DNA of 64,000 nucleotides from Candidatus Andeanibacterium colombiense. GTDB lineage: Bacteria > Pseudomonadota > Alphaproteobacteria > Sphingomonadales > Sphingomonadaceae. Numbering within the stretch: position 1 is the stretch's first letter; every line of letters starts with the position of its first letter. Positions 1-8,653 of this stretch are shown here, piece by piece. A program made the position numbers and the translations under genes. Location of the stretch: contig CP119316.1 of assembly GCA_029202985.1 (NCBI GenBank), positions 1,984,001-2,048,000 of the forward strand, given 5' to 3'. The notes under the pieces are model-generated. The model made no database searches and had not been told where the DNA came from. It was given only the letters and a program-made list of their open reading frames with translations.

Positions 1-372
1 CTGGCCGAGAAATTTGGCGATCTGCGCATCGCTGGCGAAACCCATCACCTTCTCGACCCCCGCGCGGTTGTACCAGCTGCGGTCGAACAGCGCGATCTCG
101 CCCGCGCTCGGCAGATGGCAGGCATAGCGCTGGAAGTACCATTCACCCGCCTCGCGCTCGGTCGGCTTGGCGAGCGCGACGGTGCGGCACTGGCGCGGAT
201 TGAGCGGGTCCGACAGCGCCTTGATCGCGCCGCCTTTGCCCGCCGCATCGCGCCCTTCGAAAACCACCACCACCCGCGCGCCGCTGTCGGCGACCCAGCG
301 CGCCATTGCGACCAGCTCGATCTGCATCGGCTTGAGCAGATGTCTGTATTTCTTACCGCCTAGATGCGCCAT
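1..372 (-). CDS. ppk2: Polyphosphate kinase 2 (PPK2), N-terminal part, cut by the window edge
   Basis: The visible 124 residues are the N-terminal part of a PPK2-family kinase, a cytoplasmic P-loop enzyme that transfers phosphate between polyphosphate and nucleotides. A Walker A segment (FEGRDAAGKGG, residues 38-48) and the family block FDRSWYNRAGVEKVMG (residues 96-111) are clear. Full-length members run to roughly 230-300 residues, so the C-terminal half, including the lid region, lies outside the window. The ATG at 372 is taken as the start because the usual short lead-in to the Walker motif follows it (MAHLGGKKYRHLLKPMQIEL). I cannot tell whether it prefers ADP, GDP or AMP. The next gene, uppP, is on the same strand upstream, 48 nt away. 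Confidence 0.9.
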   Translation of the reverse strand, partial: MAHLGGKKYRHLLKPMQIELVAMARWVADSGARVVVVFEGRDAAGKGGAIKALSDPLNPRQCRTVALAKPTEREAGEWYFQRYACHLPSAGEIALFDRSWYNRAGVEKVMGFASDAQIAKFLGQ

Positions 373-420
373 CGCGCCAGACTGCCTCGAAATACCGCAC
401 TTGTCAGCCGCTTATCGGCC

Positions 421-1230
421 TCACACCCACAGCCACCATAGCGCGACGCCGCCCAGCACGATGCGGTAGATCGCGAAGGGCGCAAAACCGTGGCGGCTGA
501 TATAGGCGACGAAGGCCTTGATCACGACCAGCGCGACGACGAAGGATACCACCGAACCGACCGCGAATTCGGGCAGGCCGACCGGGCCGCCCCCGGCCGC
601 CAACTCGTGCCGGTGGTCCCACAATTGCTTGGCGGTCGCGCCGAACATCGTCGGCACCGCGAGGAAGAAGCTGAATTCGGCGGCGGTCTTGCGATTCACC
701 CCCATCGCCAGCGCGCCCATGATCGTCGCGCCGGAACGCGACACGCCCGGGATCATCGCGATGCACTGCATGAAACCGATCGCGAGCGCCTTGCCGAACG
801 GCAGCCGCCCGACATGCTCGTAAGCCCCCTGCCGCGCGAGCCGCTCGATCACCAGGATCCCGATGCCGCCCACGACCAGTGCCCAGGCGACCACGATCGG
901 GGTTTCGAGCAGCGTGTCGATATGGCTCTTGAGCAGAACGCCCAGCACGGCCGCGGGCACGAACCCGATCGCGACGTTGCGGATGAAGCCGATCGATTCG
1001 CGCTCGCCGCGCAGCGCGCCCAGCAGCACCGCCATGAAGGTGCGCCAGTAGAGCACCACCACCGCCAGGATCGCCGGCAGCTGGATCACGATGTTGAACA
1101 CTTCCCACTGCGCCGGCTTGTAGCCGAACAGCTCGGTGGCGAGGATCAGGTGGCCGGTCGAGGAGACCGGGATGAACTCGGTCAGGCCTTCGACGATGCC
1201 GAGCAGCAGGGCGGTGAGAATAGGGTCCAT
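421..1230 (-). CDS. uppP: Undecaprenyl-diphosphatase UppP (BacA)
   Basis: This 269-residue integral membrane protein dephosphorylates undecaprenyl diphosphate, recycling the lipid carrier for peptidoglycan and polysaccharide synthesis. Both family signatures are present: EGLTEFIPVSSTGH near residues 14-27, carrying the catalytic glutamates and serine region, and PGVSRSGATI in the second half, carrying the conserved Ser-Arg. Length and hydrophobic pattern (about eight membrane segments) are normal for BacA proteins. It lies between the M13 peptidase and ppk2 genes on the same strand, separated from the peptidase gene by a palindromic repeat, so it probably has its own promoter. The start ATG at 1230 gives the canonical MDPILTALLLG beginning. 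Confidence 0.97.
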   Translation of the reverse strand: MDPILTALLLGIVEGLTEFIPVSSTGHLILATELFGYKPAQWEVFNIVIQLPAILAVVVLYWRTFMAVLLGALRGERESIGFIRNVAIGFVPAAVLGVLLKSHIDTLLETPIVVAWALVVGGIGILVIERLARQGAYEHVGRLPFGKALAIGFMQCIAMIPGVSRSGATIMGALAMGVNRKTAAEFSFFLAVPTMFGATAKQLWDHRHELAAGGGPVGLPEFAVGSVVSFVVALVVIKAFVAYISRHGFAPFAIYRIVLGGVALWWLWV

Positions 1231-1292
1231 CGCCCGGTCATGGCCGAGGCGGATTGCAAGTCAAGATGGGACCCGCGCAGTTCACCATTCTT

Positions 1293-1379
1293 TCGTCATT
1301 GCGAGGAGCGAAGCGACGAAGCAATCCGGAGCGGAGTGTGCCACCGCCCCGGATTGCTTCGCTTCGCTCGCAATGACGA
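1293..1379. repeat. Palindromic REP-like intergenic repeat
   Basis: Two arms of about 29-35 bp face each other around a roughly 23-bp centre between uppP and the M13 peptidase gene. The left arm begins TCGTCATTGCGAGGAGCGAA and the right arm ends GCTCGCAATGACGA. Read inward they are near-perfect reverse complements, each with further internal GAAGCGA-type repetition. The motif resembles short palindromic elements I recall from many alphaproteobacterial genomes. It could act as a transcription stop or mRNA-stabilising hairpin after the peptidase gene, whose stop codon is only 9 bp away. Confidence 0.85.
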
Positions 1380-1387
1380 GGGCGCGC

Positions 1388-3523
1388 TTACCAGATGTGG
1401 ACGCGCTTTTCGGGCGGGAGATACAGCTTGTCGCCCGGCTGGATGTTGAACGCCTTGTACCATGCGTCCGAATTGCGGACCTGGCCGTTCACCCGGTATT
1501 CGCCCGGCGAGTGCGGATCGGTCAGCATCTGCTGGCGCAGCCGCTCGGGCCGGATCGCTTCGCGCCACACCTGGGCCCAGGCGAGGAAGAAGCGCTGGTC
1601 GCCGGTCAAGCCGTCGATCACCTTGTCTTCCTTGCCGCCAAGCGCGATCTTGTAGGCGCGATAGGCAAGACTGACGCCCGAGAGATCGCCGATATTCTCG
1701 CCGAGGGTCAGGCGGCCGTTGACGCAGGTCTTGCCATCGTCGAGCGGGCAGAAGGCGTTGTATTGGGCGGCCAGTGCGTCGGCCTTGGCATCGAAGGCCT
1801 TGCGGTCGGCATCGGTCCACCAATCGTCGAACTTGCCGGTGGAATCGTATTTCGATCCCTGGTCGTCGAAGCCGTGGCCCATCTCGTGGCCGATCACGCC
1901 GCCGATCGCCCCGTAATTCACCGCGAGGTCCGCGGTGGGGCCGTAGAACGGCTGCTGCAGGATCGCACCCGGGAACACGATCTCGTTGAACGACGGATTG
2001 TAATAGGCGTTCACCGTCTGGGGCAGCATGAACCATTCCATCCGATCGACCGGGCCACCGAGACGCGAAAGGTCCTTCTTCCACTGCCAGTTGGTCGCCG
2101 AAACCGCATTGGCGAGCGGGTCGGTTCCGCTGATCTCGAGCCCCTTGTAGACTTCGAACTTGTCCGGATAGCCGATCTTCGGGAAGAAGCTCTTGAGCTT
2201 GGCTTCGGCCTGGGTCTTGGTCGCCGCGCTCATCCAGCTGTTCTCTTCGATGCTCTGGCCGAGCGCCTTTTCGAGATTGCCGACCAGCTGCTGCATCGAG
2301 GCCTTGCTCGAAGCGGGGAAATACCGCTCGGCATAGGCCTTGCCGAGCACTTCGCCGAGCTGGCCTTCGACCGTCTCGATCGCGCGCTTCCAGCGCGGGC
2401 GCTGCTGTTGCGCACCGTTGAGGAACTTGCCGTAGAAATCGAAATTGGCGTCGTCGATCTCGGTCGGCAGCGTGCTCGCGTAGCCGGACAGGAACCGCAC
2501 CGCCATATAGGCCTTGAGCGTTTCGAGCGGGGTCGCCGCGACGAATTTCATCATCGCCGGCAGGCCGCCGCCGATCTTGGCGACTTCCGCCGCCTCAAGC
2601 CCGCTCCTGGCGATCTCGTCGGCGCTCGGCGGGATCTGCGGGGCGAGGAAATTGTCGATCTTGCCGAGGCCCTGCGCGTCGAGCAGCGCCTGCACCGGAA
2701 ACTCGGGCGCTGCGGTTTCGAGCTCGCTGCGGGTCAGCTTGTGGTAGGTCAGGTCGGCGTTGCGCAGCGCAGTGCGCGGCCATTCGATCTCGGCCACGTG
2801 GTGCTCGAAGGCATAGACCGAAGCGGCGGCGGCCTTGGGGTCCGCATAGCCGGCCTTGCCGAGCATCCACGCGAGGAAGTCCTTGTACTTCGCCTGGATC
2901 TCGCGGTTCTTGTCGCTGTCGACGAGATACATGTCGCGGTCGGGCAAGCCCATGCCGTCGAAGCCCATCGTCGGGATATAGGCGTCCGGGTCCTTGTCAT
3001 CGACGCCGATGCCGGCCGCGACGATGCTCGGGATGCCCGGCTCCGCGAACAGGGTGACGAGCGACTTCAGGTCCTGCGCGCCGTAGATCTTGGCGAGATA
3101 GGGATAGGCCGGAGCAAGGCCCTTCGCGTCGATCGCCTTGGTGTCGAGATAGGCATCATAGGCATCGACGATGCGCTGTTCGCCCGACCCCGGCGCGTGC
3201 TTCTGCTTCACCAGATCGTCGATCAGCGCCTGCACGTCGCTCTTCGACTTCTCGTCGAGATAGTTGAACGCGCCGTAGCGGGTATATTCGGGCGGGATCG
3301 GGTTGTCCTTGATCCATTTGCCATTGGCATAGGCGAAGAAATCGTCGCCCGGCTTGACGTTCGGATCGATCGAGGCCGGATCGAAGCCCCAGGTGCCGAA
3401 GGTCATCTGCGGGGCGCTGCTGGGCGCCGGGGCGGGCTGGGGCGCCGCGTCTTCGGCGAACACCGGAGCGGAAAGGGCGAGGACAGCCGCCGAAACCCCG
3501 GCGAAGAGAATGGATCGGATCAT
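1388..3523 (-). CDS. M13 family zinc metallopeptidase (neprilysin/PepO-like), exported
   Basis: This is a secreted M13 endopeptidase of about 711 residues. The zinc motif HExxH is seen as IGHEMGHGFDDQG around residue 545, followed downstream by the family glutamate region (LGENIGDLSG). The substrate-binding block NAYYNPSFNEIVFPGAILQ precedes it, and the C-terminal PGDKLYLPPEKRVHIW is typical of the family. I place the start at the ATG at 3523 because it opens directly into a signal peptide (MIRSILFAGVSAAVLALSAPVFA) followed by a proline-rich linker; an AAAGG lies upstream. In-frame starts at 3550 and 3580 are possible but would put a charged extension before the signal sequence. It likely degrades small peptides in the periplasm or outside the cell. 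No partner gene is evident. Confidence 0.93.
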   Translation of the reverse strand: MIRSILFAGVSAAVLALSAPVFAEDAAPQPAPAPSSAPQMTFGTWGFDPASIDPNVKPGDDFFAYANGKWIKDNPIPPEYTRYGAFNYLDEKSKSDVQALIDDLVKQKHAPGSGEQRIVDAYDAYLDTKAIDAKGLAPAYPYLAKIYGAQDLKSLVTLFAEPGIPSIVAAGIGVDDKDPDAYIPTMGFDGMGLPDRDMYLVDSDKNREIQAKYKDFLAWMLGKAGYADPKAAAASVYAFEHHVAEIEWPRTALRNADLTYHKLTRSELETAAPEFPVQALLDAQGLGKIDNFLAPQIPPSADEIARSGLEAAEVAKIGGGLPAMMKFVAATPLETLKAYMAVRFLSGYASTLPTEIDDANFDFYGKFLNGAQQQRPRWKRAIETVEGQLGEVLGKAYAERYFPASSKASMQQLVGNLEKALGQSIEENSWMSAATKTQAEAKLKSFFPKIGYPDKFEVYKGLEISGTDPLANAVSATNWQWKKDLSRLGGPVDRMEWFMLPQTVNAYYNPSFNEIVFPGAILQQPFYGPTADLAVNYGAIGGVIGHEMGHGFDDQGSKYDSTGKFDDWWTDADRKAFDAKADALAAQYNAFCPLDDGKTCVNGRLTLGENIGDLSGVSLAYRAYKIALGGKEDKVIDGLTGDQRFFLAWAQVWREAIRPERLRQQMLTDPHSPGEYRVNGQVRNSDAWYKAFNIQPGDKLYLPPEKRVHIW

Positions 3524-3668
3524 TCGGAAAGCCTTTTGCAGCGGACGCATGGGGAAGCGCCCGGATAGGAACTGGACCACGCTCTAGCGCGACGGCGCAG
3601 GTTTGCACCGTATTTGGTCGGTTGCAATTGTTACTTGGTCGAAAAGATCGCCAAATATCGCGGAAGTT

Positions 3669-5474
3669 CTACTTCGACGCGGCGAAAGCCTTGTCGTCGA
3701 ACTGGAGCGAGGCGAGCCGCGCATAGAGCCCACCCATCTTGGTCAACTCGGCGTGGGTGCCCTGTTCGACGATCCTGCCGCCATCCATCACCACGATCCG
3801 GTCGGCCGCGCGCACGGTCGCGAGGCGGTGGGCGATCACGAGGGTCGTGCGCTCGGCCATCAACCGGTCGAGCGCATCCTGTACCAGCCGCTCACTCTCG
3901 GCGTCTAGCGCGCTGGTCGCTTCGTCGAGCAGCAGGATAGGCGCATCCCTGAGCAACGCCCGCGCGATCGCGACCCGCTGGCGCTGCCCGCCCGAAAGCC
4001 GCGCGCCGCCTTCGCCGAGGAAGGTATCGAGACCTTCGGGGAGCTTCCTGAGGAATTCGGCCGCATTGGCATTTTCCGCAGCTTCCCAGATCTGTTCGTC
4101 GGTGGCGTCCCAATTGCCGTAGCGCAGATTATCGCGCGCATTGGCCGCGAACAGTGTGCCGTCCTGCGGCACCAGCGCCATCCGGCGGCGGATTGCGGCC
4201 GGGTCGGCGCTGGTCAGCGGCACGCCGTCGATCCGGATCGTCCCGGCCTGGGGATCGTAGAAGCGCTCGGCCAGCTGGAACAGGGTCGATTTGCCGGCGC
4301 CCGACGGGCCGACGATCGCGACCGTCTCGCCCGGTTCGACCAGCAGCGAGAAATCCTCCACCGCCGGGGCATCGAGCCGGGTCGGATAGCGGAAGGTGAC
4401 GTTCTGGAACGCAATCGCGCCGCGCGGCGGCACCGGCAGGTCGACCGGGCGCGCGGGCGCGGCGATGCTGGGCTTCTCGTTGAGCAATTCGTGCAGCCGG
4501 CTCGCGGCGCCGGCACCGCGCAGCAGATCGGCATAGACTTCGCTGAGCGCGGCGAAGGCGCCCGAGACCATCACGCCGACGACCACGATCGCCGCGATCG
4601 TGCCGCCCGAGATCTTGCCCGAGGCCACGCTGAGCGCGCCGTCCCACATCAGCGCGGTGATCGCGCCGAACACCAGCGTGATGAACAGCGCGGTCACCCC
4701 CGCGCGCAGCAGGATGCGGCGCTTGGCGGTGGCGAAGGTCGCCTCGACCGCTTCGCCGAAGCGCGCGCTCTCGCGGCTTTCCTGGTTGAAGCCCTGGACG
4801 ATCTTCATCGCCCCGAGAACTTCGGCGACCCGCGCGCCGACTTCGGCGACCCGGTCCTGGCTGGTGCGGGCGATGGTGCGGATCTTGCGCCCGAAGGTCC
4901 GCATCACGATCGCGATCAGGAACGCGCCGCCGACCAGCCATGCCGACTGGACCGGCGCGAGTACGAACAGCAGCGCGATTCCGCCGAGCCCGGTGATCAA
5001 ATTGCGCAGCGCGACCGAGACGGTGGTGCCGACCACCGTCTCGATGATCGCGGTGTCGCTGGTCATGCGCGAGGAGATTTCCTTCGGCGAGTTCTCTTCG
5101 AAGAAGCCGGGCGACAGGCGCAGGAGATTGTCCTGGACCTTGAGCCTCAGGTCCGCGACGACCCGTTCGCCCAGCCAGCTGACGAAATAGAACCGCATCG
5201 CGCTGGCGATGCCGAGCACGACTACGATCATCATCAGATACAGGAACGAGTGGTTGATCACCGAGATGTCGGTCTGGTGCCCGAATGCCTTGTCGATGAT
5301 CTGCTTGAAGCGATAGGGAATCGCCAGCGTCGCCGCCGAGCTGACCAGCAGCGCCAGCAGCGCGAACACCACTTGCCGCGGGTATTTCAGCGCTTCGGCC
5401 CAGATCATCCTGAGCGGGCCGAGAGTCTTGGCGGGCTTGCCGTCGGGCGGGAGGATGCGGGGGGAGCGAGCCAT
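3669..5474 (-). CDS. ABC exporter, fused permease and ATPase (MsbA/LmrA type)
   Basis: This 601-residue half-transporter combines an N-terminal six-helix exporter domain (about residues 20-320) with a C-terminal nucleotide-binding domain. Walker A (GPSGAGKST, near residue 387), the signature LSGGQRQRVAIARAL (near 495) and Walker B ILLLDEATSALD (near 512) are intact, as is the switch histidine in VIAHRL. It should work as a homodimer in the inner membrane, exporting a lipid or hydrophobic compound. The substrate cannot be read from sequence. It resembles the many MsbA-like exporters of sphingomonads, but nothing beside it points to lipid A transport. It is divergent from phaZ, with a 147-bp intergenic region. 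Confidence 0.92.
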   Translation of the reverse strand: MARSPRILPPDGKPAKTLGPLRMIWAEALKYPRQVVFALLALLVSSAATLAIPYRFKQIIDKAFGHQTDISVINHSFLYLMMIVVVLGIASAMRFYFVSWLGERVVADLRLKVQDNLLRLSPGFFEENSPKEISSRMTSDTAIIETVVGTTVSVALRNLITGLGGIALLFVLAPVQSAWLVGGAFLIAIVMRTFGRKIRTIARTSQDRVAEVGARVAEVLGAMKIVQGFNQESRESARFGEAVEATFATAKRRILLRAGVTALFITLVFGAITALMWDGALSVASGKISGGTIAAIVVVGVMVSGAFAALSEVYADLLRGAGAASRLHELLNEKPSIAAPARPVDLPVPPRGAIAFQNVTFRYPTRLDAPAVEDFSLLVEPGETVAIVGPSGAGKSTLFQLAERFYDPQAGTIRIDGVPLTSADPAAIRRRMALVPQDGTLFAANARDNLRYGNWDATDEQIWEAAENANAAEFLRKLPEGLDTFLGEGGARLSGGQRQRVAIARALLRDAPILLLDEATSALDAESERLVQDALDRLMAERTTLVIAHRLATVRAADRIVVMDGGRIVEQGTHAELTKMGGLYARLASLQFDDKAFAASK

Positions 5475-5554
5475 TGCGCGCGCCTAGCCGAAAGCCATGC
5501 AGGATTGAAGCGCGAAACCTCCGGATTGCGCGTTTCGCGCGCGCGAATGCAGTT

Positions 5555-5568
5555 TGCTGCATTGCACA
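5555..5568. promoter_or_regulatory. Candidate PhaR-type operator upstream of phaZ
   Basis: The intergenic region before phaZ contains TTGCTGCATTGCACAA, with half-sites CTGC and GCA separated by three bases and a flanking GCAG just upstream. PHA regulators of the PhaR family in alphaproteobacteria bind CTGC-N3-4-GCAG-like sites near phasin and PHA genes, and the match lies about 55 bp before the phaZ start. This is a motif match in a plausible place and not a demonstrated operator. No phaR, phaC or phasin gene is in the window. Confidence 0.45.
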
Positions 5569-5621
5569 ATGCCACCAAACCGCCCACATTGGTTCGGGAA
5601 TCGCGGAACAGGAATTCGGCC

Positions 5622-6875
5622 TTGCTCTATAACGCTTATGAAGTTCAGCGCGCGATGCTTTCGGGCGCGAGTTCCGTGGCCTCGGTCTGGGCCGAATATC
5701 TCAACAATCCGGCCAATCCGTGGGGTTATCTCGGCTTCTCGCCGGTGATGGCCTCGGCACTCGAGGTCTTCGCCCATGCCTATGCCCCGCGCGGCAAGCC
5801 CGAATGGGGCATCACCCATGCGCTGGTCGACGGGGTCGAGCATCCGGTCACCGAAGCGACGGTGCTGTTCAAGCCGTTCTGCGAGCTCAAGCATTTCCGC
5901 CGCGAGGGCCTGCCCGAAGACGCACCCCGCCTGCTGATCGTCGCGCCGATGAGCGGCCATTACGCGACGCTGCTGCGCGGCACGGTCGCGCGGATGGTCG
6001 AGAACCAGGACGTCTATGTGACCGATTGGGCCGATGCGAAGATCGTTCCGGTTTCAAAGGGCCGTTTCGACCTGGACGATTACATTGATTACGTGATTGA
6101 ATTCCTCGAACACCTCGGCCCCAACACACATGTGGTGGCGGTGTGCCAGCCCTCGGTCCCGGCCTATGCGGCGACCGCGATCATGGGTGCGGATAACAAT
6201 CCCTGCCGCCCGGCGAGCCTGACGATGATGGGCGGCCCGATCGACACGCGCGAGGCGCCGACCAGCGTCAACGACGTCGCGACCGACCGGCCGCTATCGT
6301 GGTTCCGCGACAATGTGATCGCAACCGTGCCCCTCGCCTATGCCGGCGCCGGGCGGAAGGTCTATCCGGGCTTCCTGCAGCTGTCGGGCTTCATCGCGAT
6401 GAACCTCGGCAGCCATCTGATGAGCCACTACCACTATTTCCAGCACCTGGTCGAAGGCGACGAGGACGGGGCTGCGCCGCACAAGGCGTTCTACGACGAA
6501 TATCTCTCGGTCTGCGATCTTACGGCCGAATTCTACCTTCAAACCGTCGAGCATGTGTTCAAGACCCACTCGCTGCCCAACGGCACCTTCGAGCACCGTC
6601 GCAAGGTGATCGACCTTACCGCGATCAAGGACACCGCGCTGCTGGCGATCGAAGGCGAGCGTGACGACATTTCCGGCATCGGCCAGACCAAGGCCGCGCT
6701 CAAGCTGGCGACCGCGCTGCCGAAGGCAAAGAAGCAGTACCACCTCGCCAAGGACGCCGGACATTACGGCATCTTCAACGGCAGCAAATGGCGCCGCCAG
6801 ATCGCCCCCGTGGTCGAGGCCTGGATGCGCGCGAATCCAGGCGTCGGGAACGCGAAGCTGGTGGCGGTGGCCTGA
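5622..6875 (+). CDS. phaZ: Intracellular polyhydroxyalkanoate depolymerase
   Basis: This 417-residue alpha/beta-hydrolase degrades stored polyhydroxybutyrate granules in the cytoplasm. The family nucleophile motif is seen as AVCQPSVPA, where cysteine replaces the usual lipase-box serine, as in intracellular PhaZ1 enzymes. The catalytic histidine is in DAGHYGIFNG near the C-terminus, and an acid candidate lies in EGERDDISG. The start is TTG at 5622, chosen because an AGGA lies 8 bases upstream and the family N-terminus (LYNAYEVQRAML) begins there; the next ATG would remove that conserved segment. It is convergent with a thiolase gene. A PhaR-like palindrome lies upstream, consistent with control by granule status. 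Confidence 0.93.
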   Translation: MLYNAYEVQRAMLSGASSVASVWAEYLNNPANPWGYLGFSPVMASALEVFAHAYAPRGKPEWGITHALVDGVEHPVTEATVLFKPFCELKHFRREGLPEDAPRLLIVAPMSGHYATLLRGTVARMVENQDVYVTDWADAKIVPVSKGRFDLDDYIDYVIEFLEHLGPNTHVVAVCQPSVPAYAATAIMGADNNPCRPASLTMMGGPIDTREAPTSVNDVATDRPLSWFRDNVIATVPLAYAGAGRKVYPGFLQLSGFIAMNLGSHLMSHYHYFQHLVEGDEDGAAPHKAFYDEYLSVCDLTAEFYLQTVEHVFKTHSLPNGTFEHRRKVIDLTAIKDTALLAIEGERDDISGIGQTKAALKLATALPKAKKQYHLAKDAGHYGIFNGSKWRRQIAPVVEAWMRANPGVGNAKLVAVA

Positions 6876-6883
6876 ACCCTTGC

Positions 6884-6903
6884 GTTCCTGCGAACGCAGG
6901 AAC
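6884..6903. repeat. Short REP-like hairpin after phaZ
   Basis: GTTCCTGCG-AA-CGCAGGAAC forms a perfect 9-bp stem with a two-base centre, followed by CCCAGGG. It begins 8 bases after the phaZ stop codon. Its design resembles the arms of the repeat pair after gltD (19299-19367), suggesting one family of dispersed palindromes. Confidence 0.7.
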
Positions 6904-6932
6904 CCAGGGCCCCGTAGGCCGGACATTCCGCC

Positions 6933-6962
6933 CCGGACCCCCGGCTTTCGCCGGGGGTCCGG
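6933..6962. terminator. Strong hairpin between convergent phaZ and thiolase genes
   Basis: A perfect 13-bp stem, CCGGACCCCCGGC paired with its complement across a TTTC loop, ends two bases from the thiolase stop codon. It sits between two converging genes, so it is well placed to stop transcription from both sides. Neither strand has a proper U-tract directly after the stem (AATCAAAAAA follows on the plus strand), so it is not a textbook intrinsic terminator and may work with Rho or as an mRNA 3'-end stabiliser. Confidence 0.6.
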
Positions 6963-6964
6963 AA

Positions 6965-8140
6965 TCAAAAAACCTCGAACAGCCCGGCAGCGCCCTGGCC
7001 GCCGCCGATGCACATCGTAACCACGACATATTTCGCGCCGCGGCGCTTGCCTTCGATCAGCGCGTGGCCGGTACAGCGCGCGCCGGTCATGCCGTAAGGA
7101 TGGCCGATCGCGATCGAGCCGCCATTGACGTTGAGCAGCTCGTTCGGAATGCCGAGCTTGTCTCGGCAATAGAGCACCTGCACCGCGAAGGCCTCGTTGA
7201 GCTCCCACAGGCCGATATCGTCCATCCGGATGCCGGTGCGCTCGAGCAGCTTGGGCACCGCGAACACCGGGCCGACGCCCATTTCATCGGGCTCGGTCCC
7301 CGCAACCGCCATCGCGACATAGCGGCCGAGCGGCTGGAGCCCGCGCTGCTCGGCGCGCTTGGCTTCCATCAGGATGCAGGCGGAGGATCCGTCCGACAGC
7401 TGGCTGGCGTTGCCCGCGGTGATCACCCCGCCCGGCACCACCGGATTCAGCCCGGCAAGCACCTCGATCGTGGTTTCGGGGCGGTTGCCTTCATCCTTGG
7501 CGATGGTGACTTCGCGCTGGCTGGTCTCGCCGGTCTGCTTGTCGGTTACGCTCATCTTGGTCGTGACCGGCACGATCTCGTCGTCGAACCGGCCCGCCGC
7601 CTGAGCCGCGGCGACCCGCTGCTGCGATTGCAGCGCATATTTATCCTGGCGTTCGCGGCTGATGCCGTAACGCTGGGCGACCACTTCGGCAGTCTGCAGC
7701 ATCGGCATGTAGGTCTCGTTCTTCATCGCGATCAGCTCGCGGTCGAAATCGAGGCGAAAATCCTTGGTCTGAACGAGGCTGATCGATTCCTGCCCGCCAG
7801 CCGCGACCACATCCATCCCATCGACGATCACCTGCTTGGCCGCGGTCGCGATGCCCATCAGGCCCGAGCCGCACTGGCGGTCGATCGTCATCCCCGGCAC
7901 CGTAACCGGCAGGCCCGAGCGCAGCGCGACGAGGCGCGCGATATTGGGCGTCTGGGTACCCTGCGGCAGCGCACAGCCCCACACCAGATCGTCGATCTCG
8001 GCCCCATCGACCCCGGCGCGTTCGAGCGCGGGCTTCAGCGAATAGGACCCGAGCGTCGCGCCCGGCGTGGCATTGAACCCGCCCTTATAGGCCCGGCCGA
8101 TCCCGGTGCGGGCGGTGGAAACGATCACGGCATCGCGCAT
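6965..8140 (-). CDS. Thiolase (acetyl-CoA C-acyltransferase/acetyltransferase)
   Basis: This 391-residue thiolase carries the acyl-accepting cysteine in DRQCGSGLMG, the GHPYGMTG histidine block and the C-terminal CIGGGQGAAGLFE cysteine block. The enzyme either condenses two acetyl-CoA or cleaves 3-ketoacyl-CoA. The sequence looks closer to FadA-like degradative thiolases than to PhaA, but this cannot be settled by eye. The ATG at 8140 is preferred: it gives MRDAVIVSTARTGIGR and has a GAAGGA upstream. The MaoC hydratase gene ends 11 bases before it on the same strand, so the two probably form an operon for fatty acyl-CoA or PHA precursor metabolism, facing the PHA depolymerase gene. Confidence 0.93.
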   Translation of the reverse strand: MRDAVIVSTARTGIGRAYKGGFNATPGATLGSYSLKPALERAGVDGAEIDDLVWGCALPQGTQTPNIARLVALRSGLPVTVPGMTIDRQCGSGLMGIATAAKQVIVDGMDVVAAGGQESISLVQTKDFRLDFDRELIAMKNETYMPMLQTAEVVAQRYGISRERQDKYALQSQQRVAAAQAAGRFDDEIVPVTTKMSVTDKQTGETSQREVTIAKDEGNRPETTIEVLAGLNPVVPGGVITAGNASQLSDGSSACILMEAKRAEQRGLQPLGRYVAMAVAGTEPDEMGVGPVFAVPKLLERTGIRMDDIGLWELNEAFAVQVLYCRDKLGIPNELLNVNGGSIAIGHPYGMTGARCTGHALIEGKRRGAKYVVVTMCIGGGQGAAGLFEVF

Positions 8141-8151
8141 TGTGCTATCCT

Positions 8152-8601
8152 TCAAAAATACAGCAGGCTGATCCATTCGGCGACGTAGCCGGGCTTGCTC
8201 TCACCCTCGATCTCTAGCGTGATCTCGACCGTCTGCTCCCACTGGCCGGGGCGCTTTTCCGCCATGCCGACCAGCTTGAACTGCGCGCGGACCTGCCTGC
8301 CCGAACGCACCGGCTGGAGGAACCGCACGCGGTTGCCGCCATAATTCAGCGCCATCTTGATGCCGTCGGGCCGCTGGATGTCGCTCTTCTCGGTCAGCAC
8401 CGGGATTAGAGACAGCGTCAGGAACCCGTGCGCGATCGTGCCGCCGAACGGGGTCATGGCCGCCATCGCCGGGTTCACGTGGATGAACTGGTGATCGCCG
8501 GTCGCGTCGGCGAACTTGTCGATCATCTCCTGATCGATCAGCAGCCATTCGGACGTTCCGAGCGGCTCGCCGATCTTTGCCTGCATCTCCTCGGGGGTCA
8601 T
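8152..8601 (-). CDS. MaoC family enoyl-CoA hydratase-like protein
   Basis: This 149-residue single hot-dog domain protein belongs to the MaoC / nodulation-NodN type of hydratases. The hydratase-2 region is seen as DKFADATGDHQFIHVNP followed by TPFGGTIAHGFLTLSL, which carries the Asp and His positions used for water addition. Length is normal. It probably hydrates a 2-enoyl-CoA to the (R)-3-hydroxyacyl-CoA, which would suit its coupling to the downstream thiolase and its closeness to PHA genes; substrate chain length is unknown. The start ATG at 8601 leads into MTPEEMQAKIGEPLG. Confidence 0.88.
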   Translation of the reverse strand: MTPEEMQAKIGEPLGTSEWLLIDQEMIDKFADATGDHQFIHVNPAMAAMTPFGGTIAHGFLTLSLIPVLTEKSDIQRPDGIKMALNYGGNRVRFLQPVRSGRQVRAQFKLVGMAEKRPGQWEQTVEITLEIEGESKPGYVAEWISLLYF

Positions 8602-8653
8602 GTTCGCCTCTCCATATATGGAAGAATGGCGATTAGATGGCGCATCGCAAGCC

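Noticed and set aside
1136..3568. Long plus-strand open frame (about 810 codons) opposite the M13 peptidase gene
   Set aside because: It is an antisense reading of a GC-rich gene; composition is Arg/Asp/His-rich without recognisable motifs, while the opposite strand has a complete M13 peptidase with zinc motif.
6884..6962. Two hairpins after phaZ read as a start of a CRISPR-like array
   Set aside because: Only two different hairpins with no repeated spacing and no cas gene nearby.
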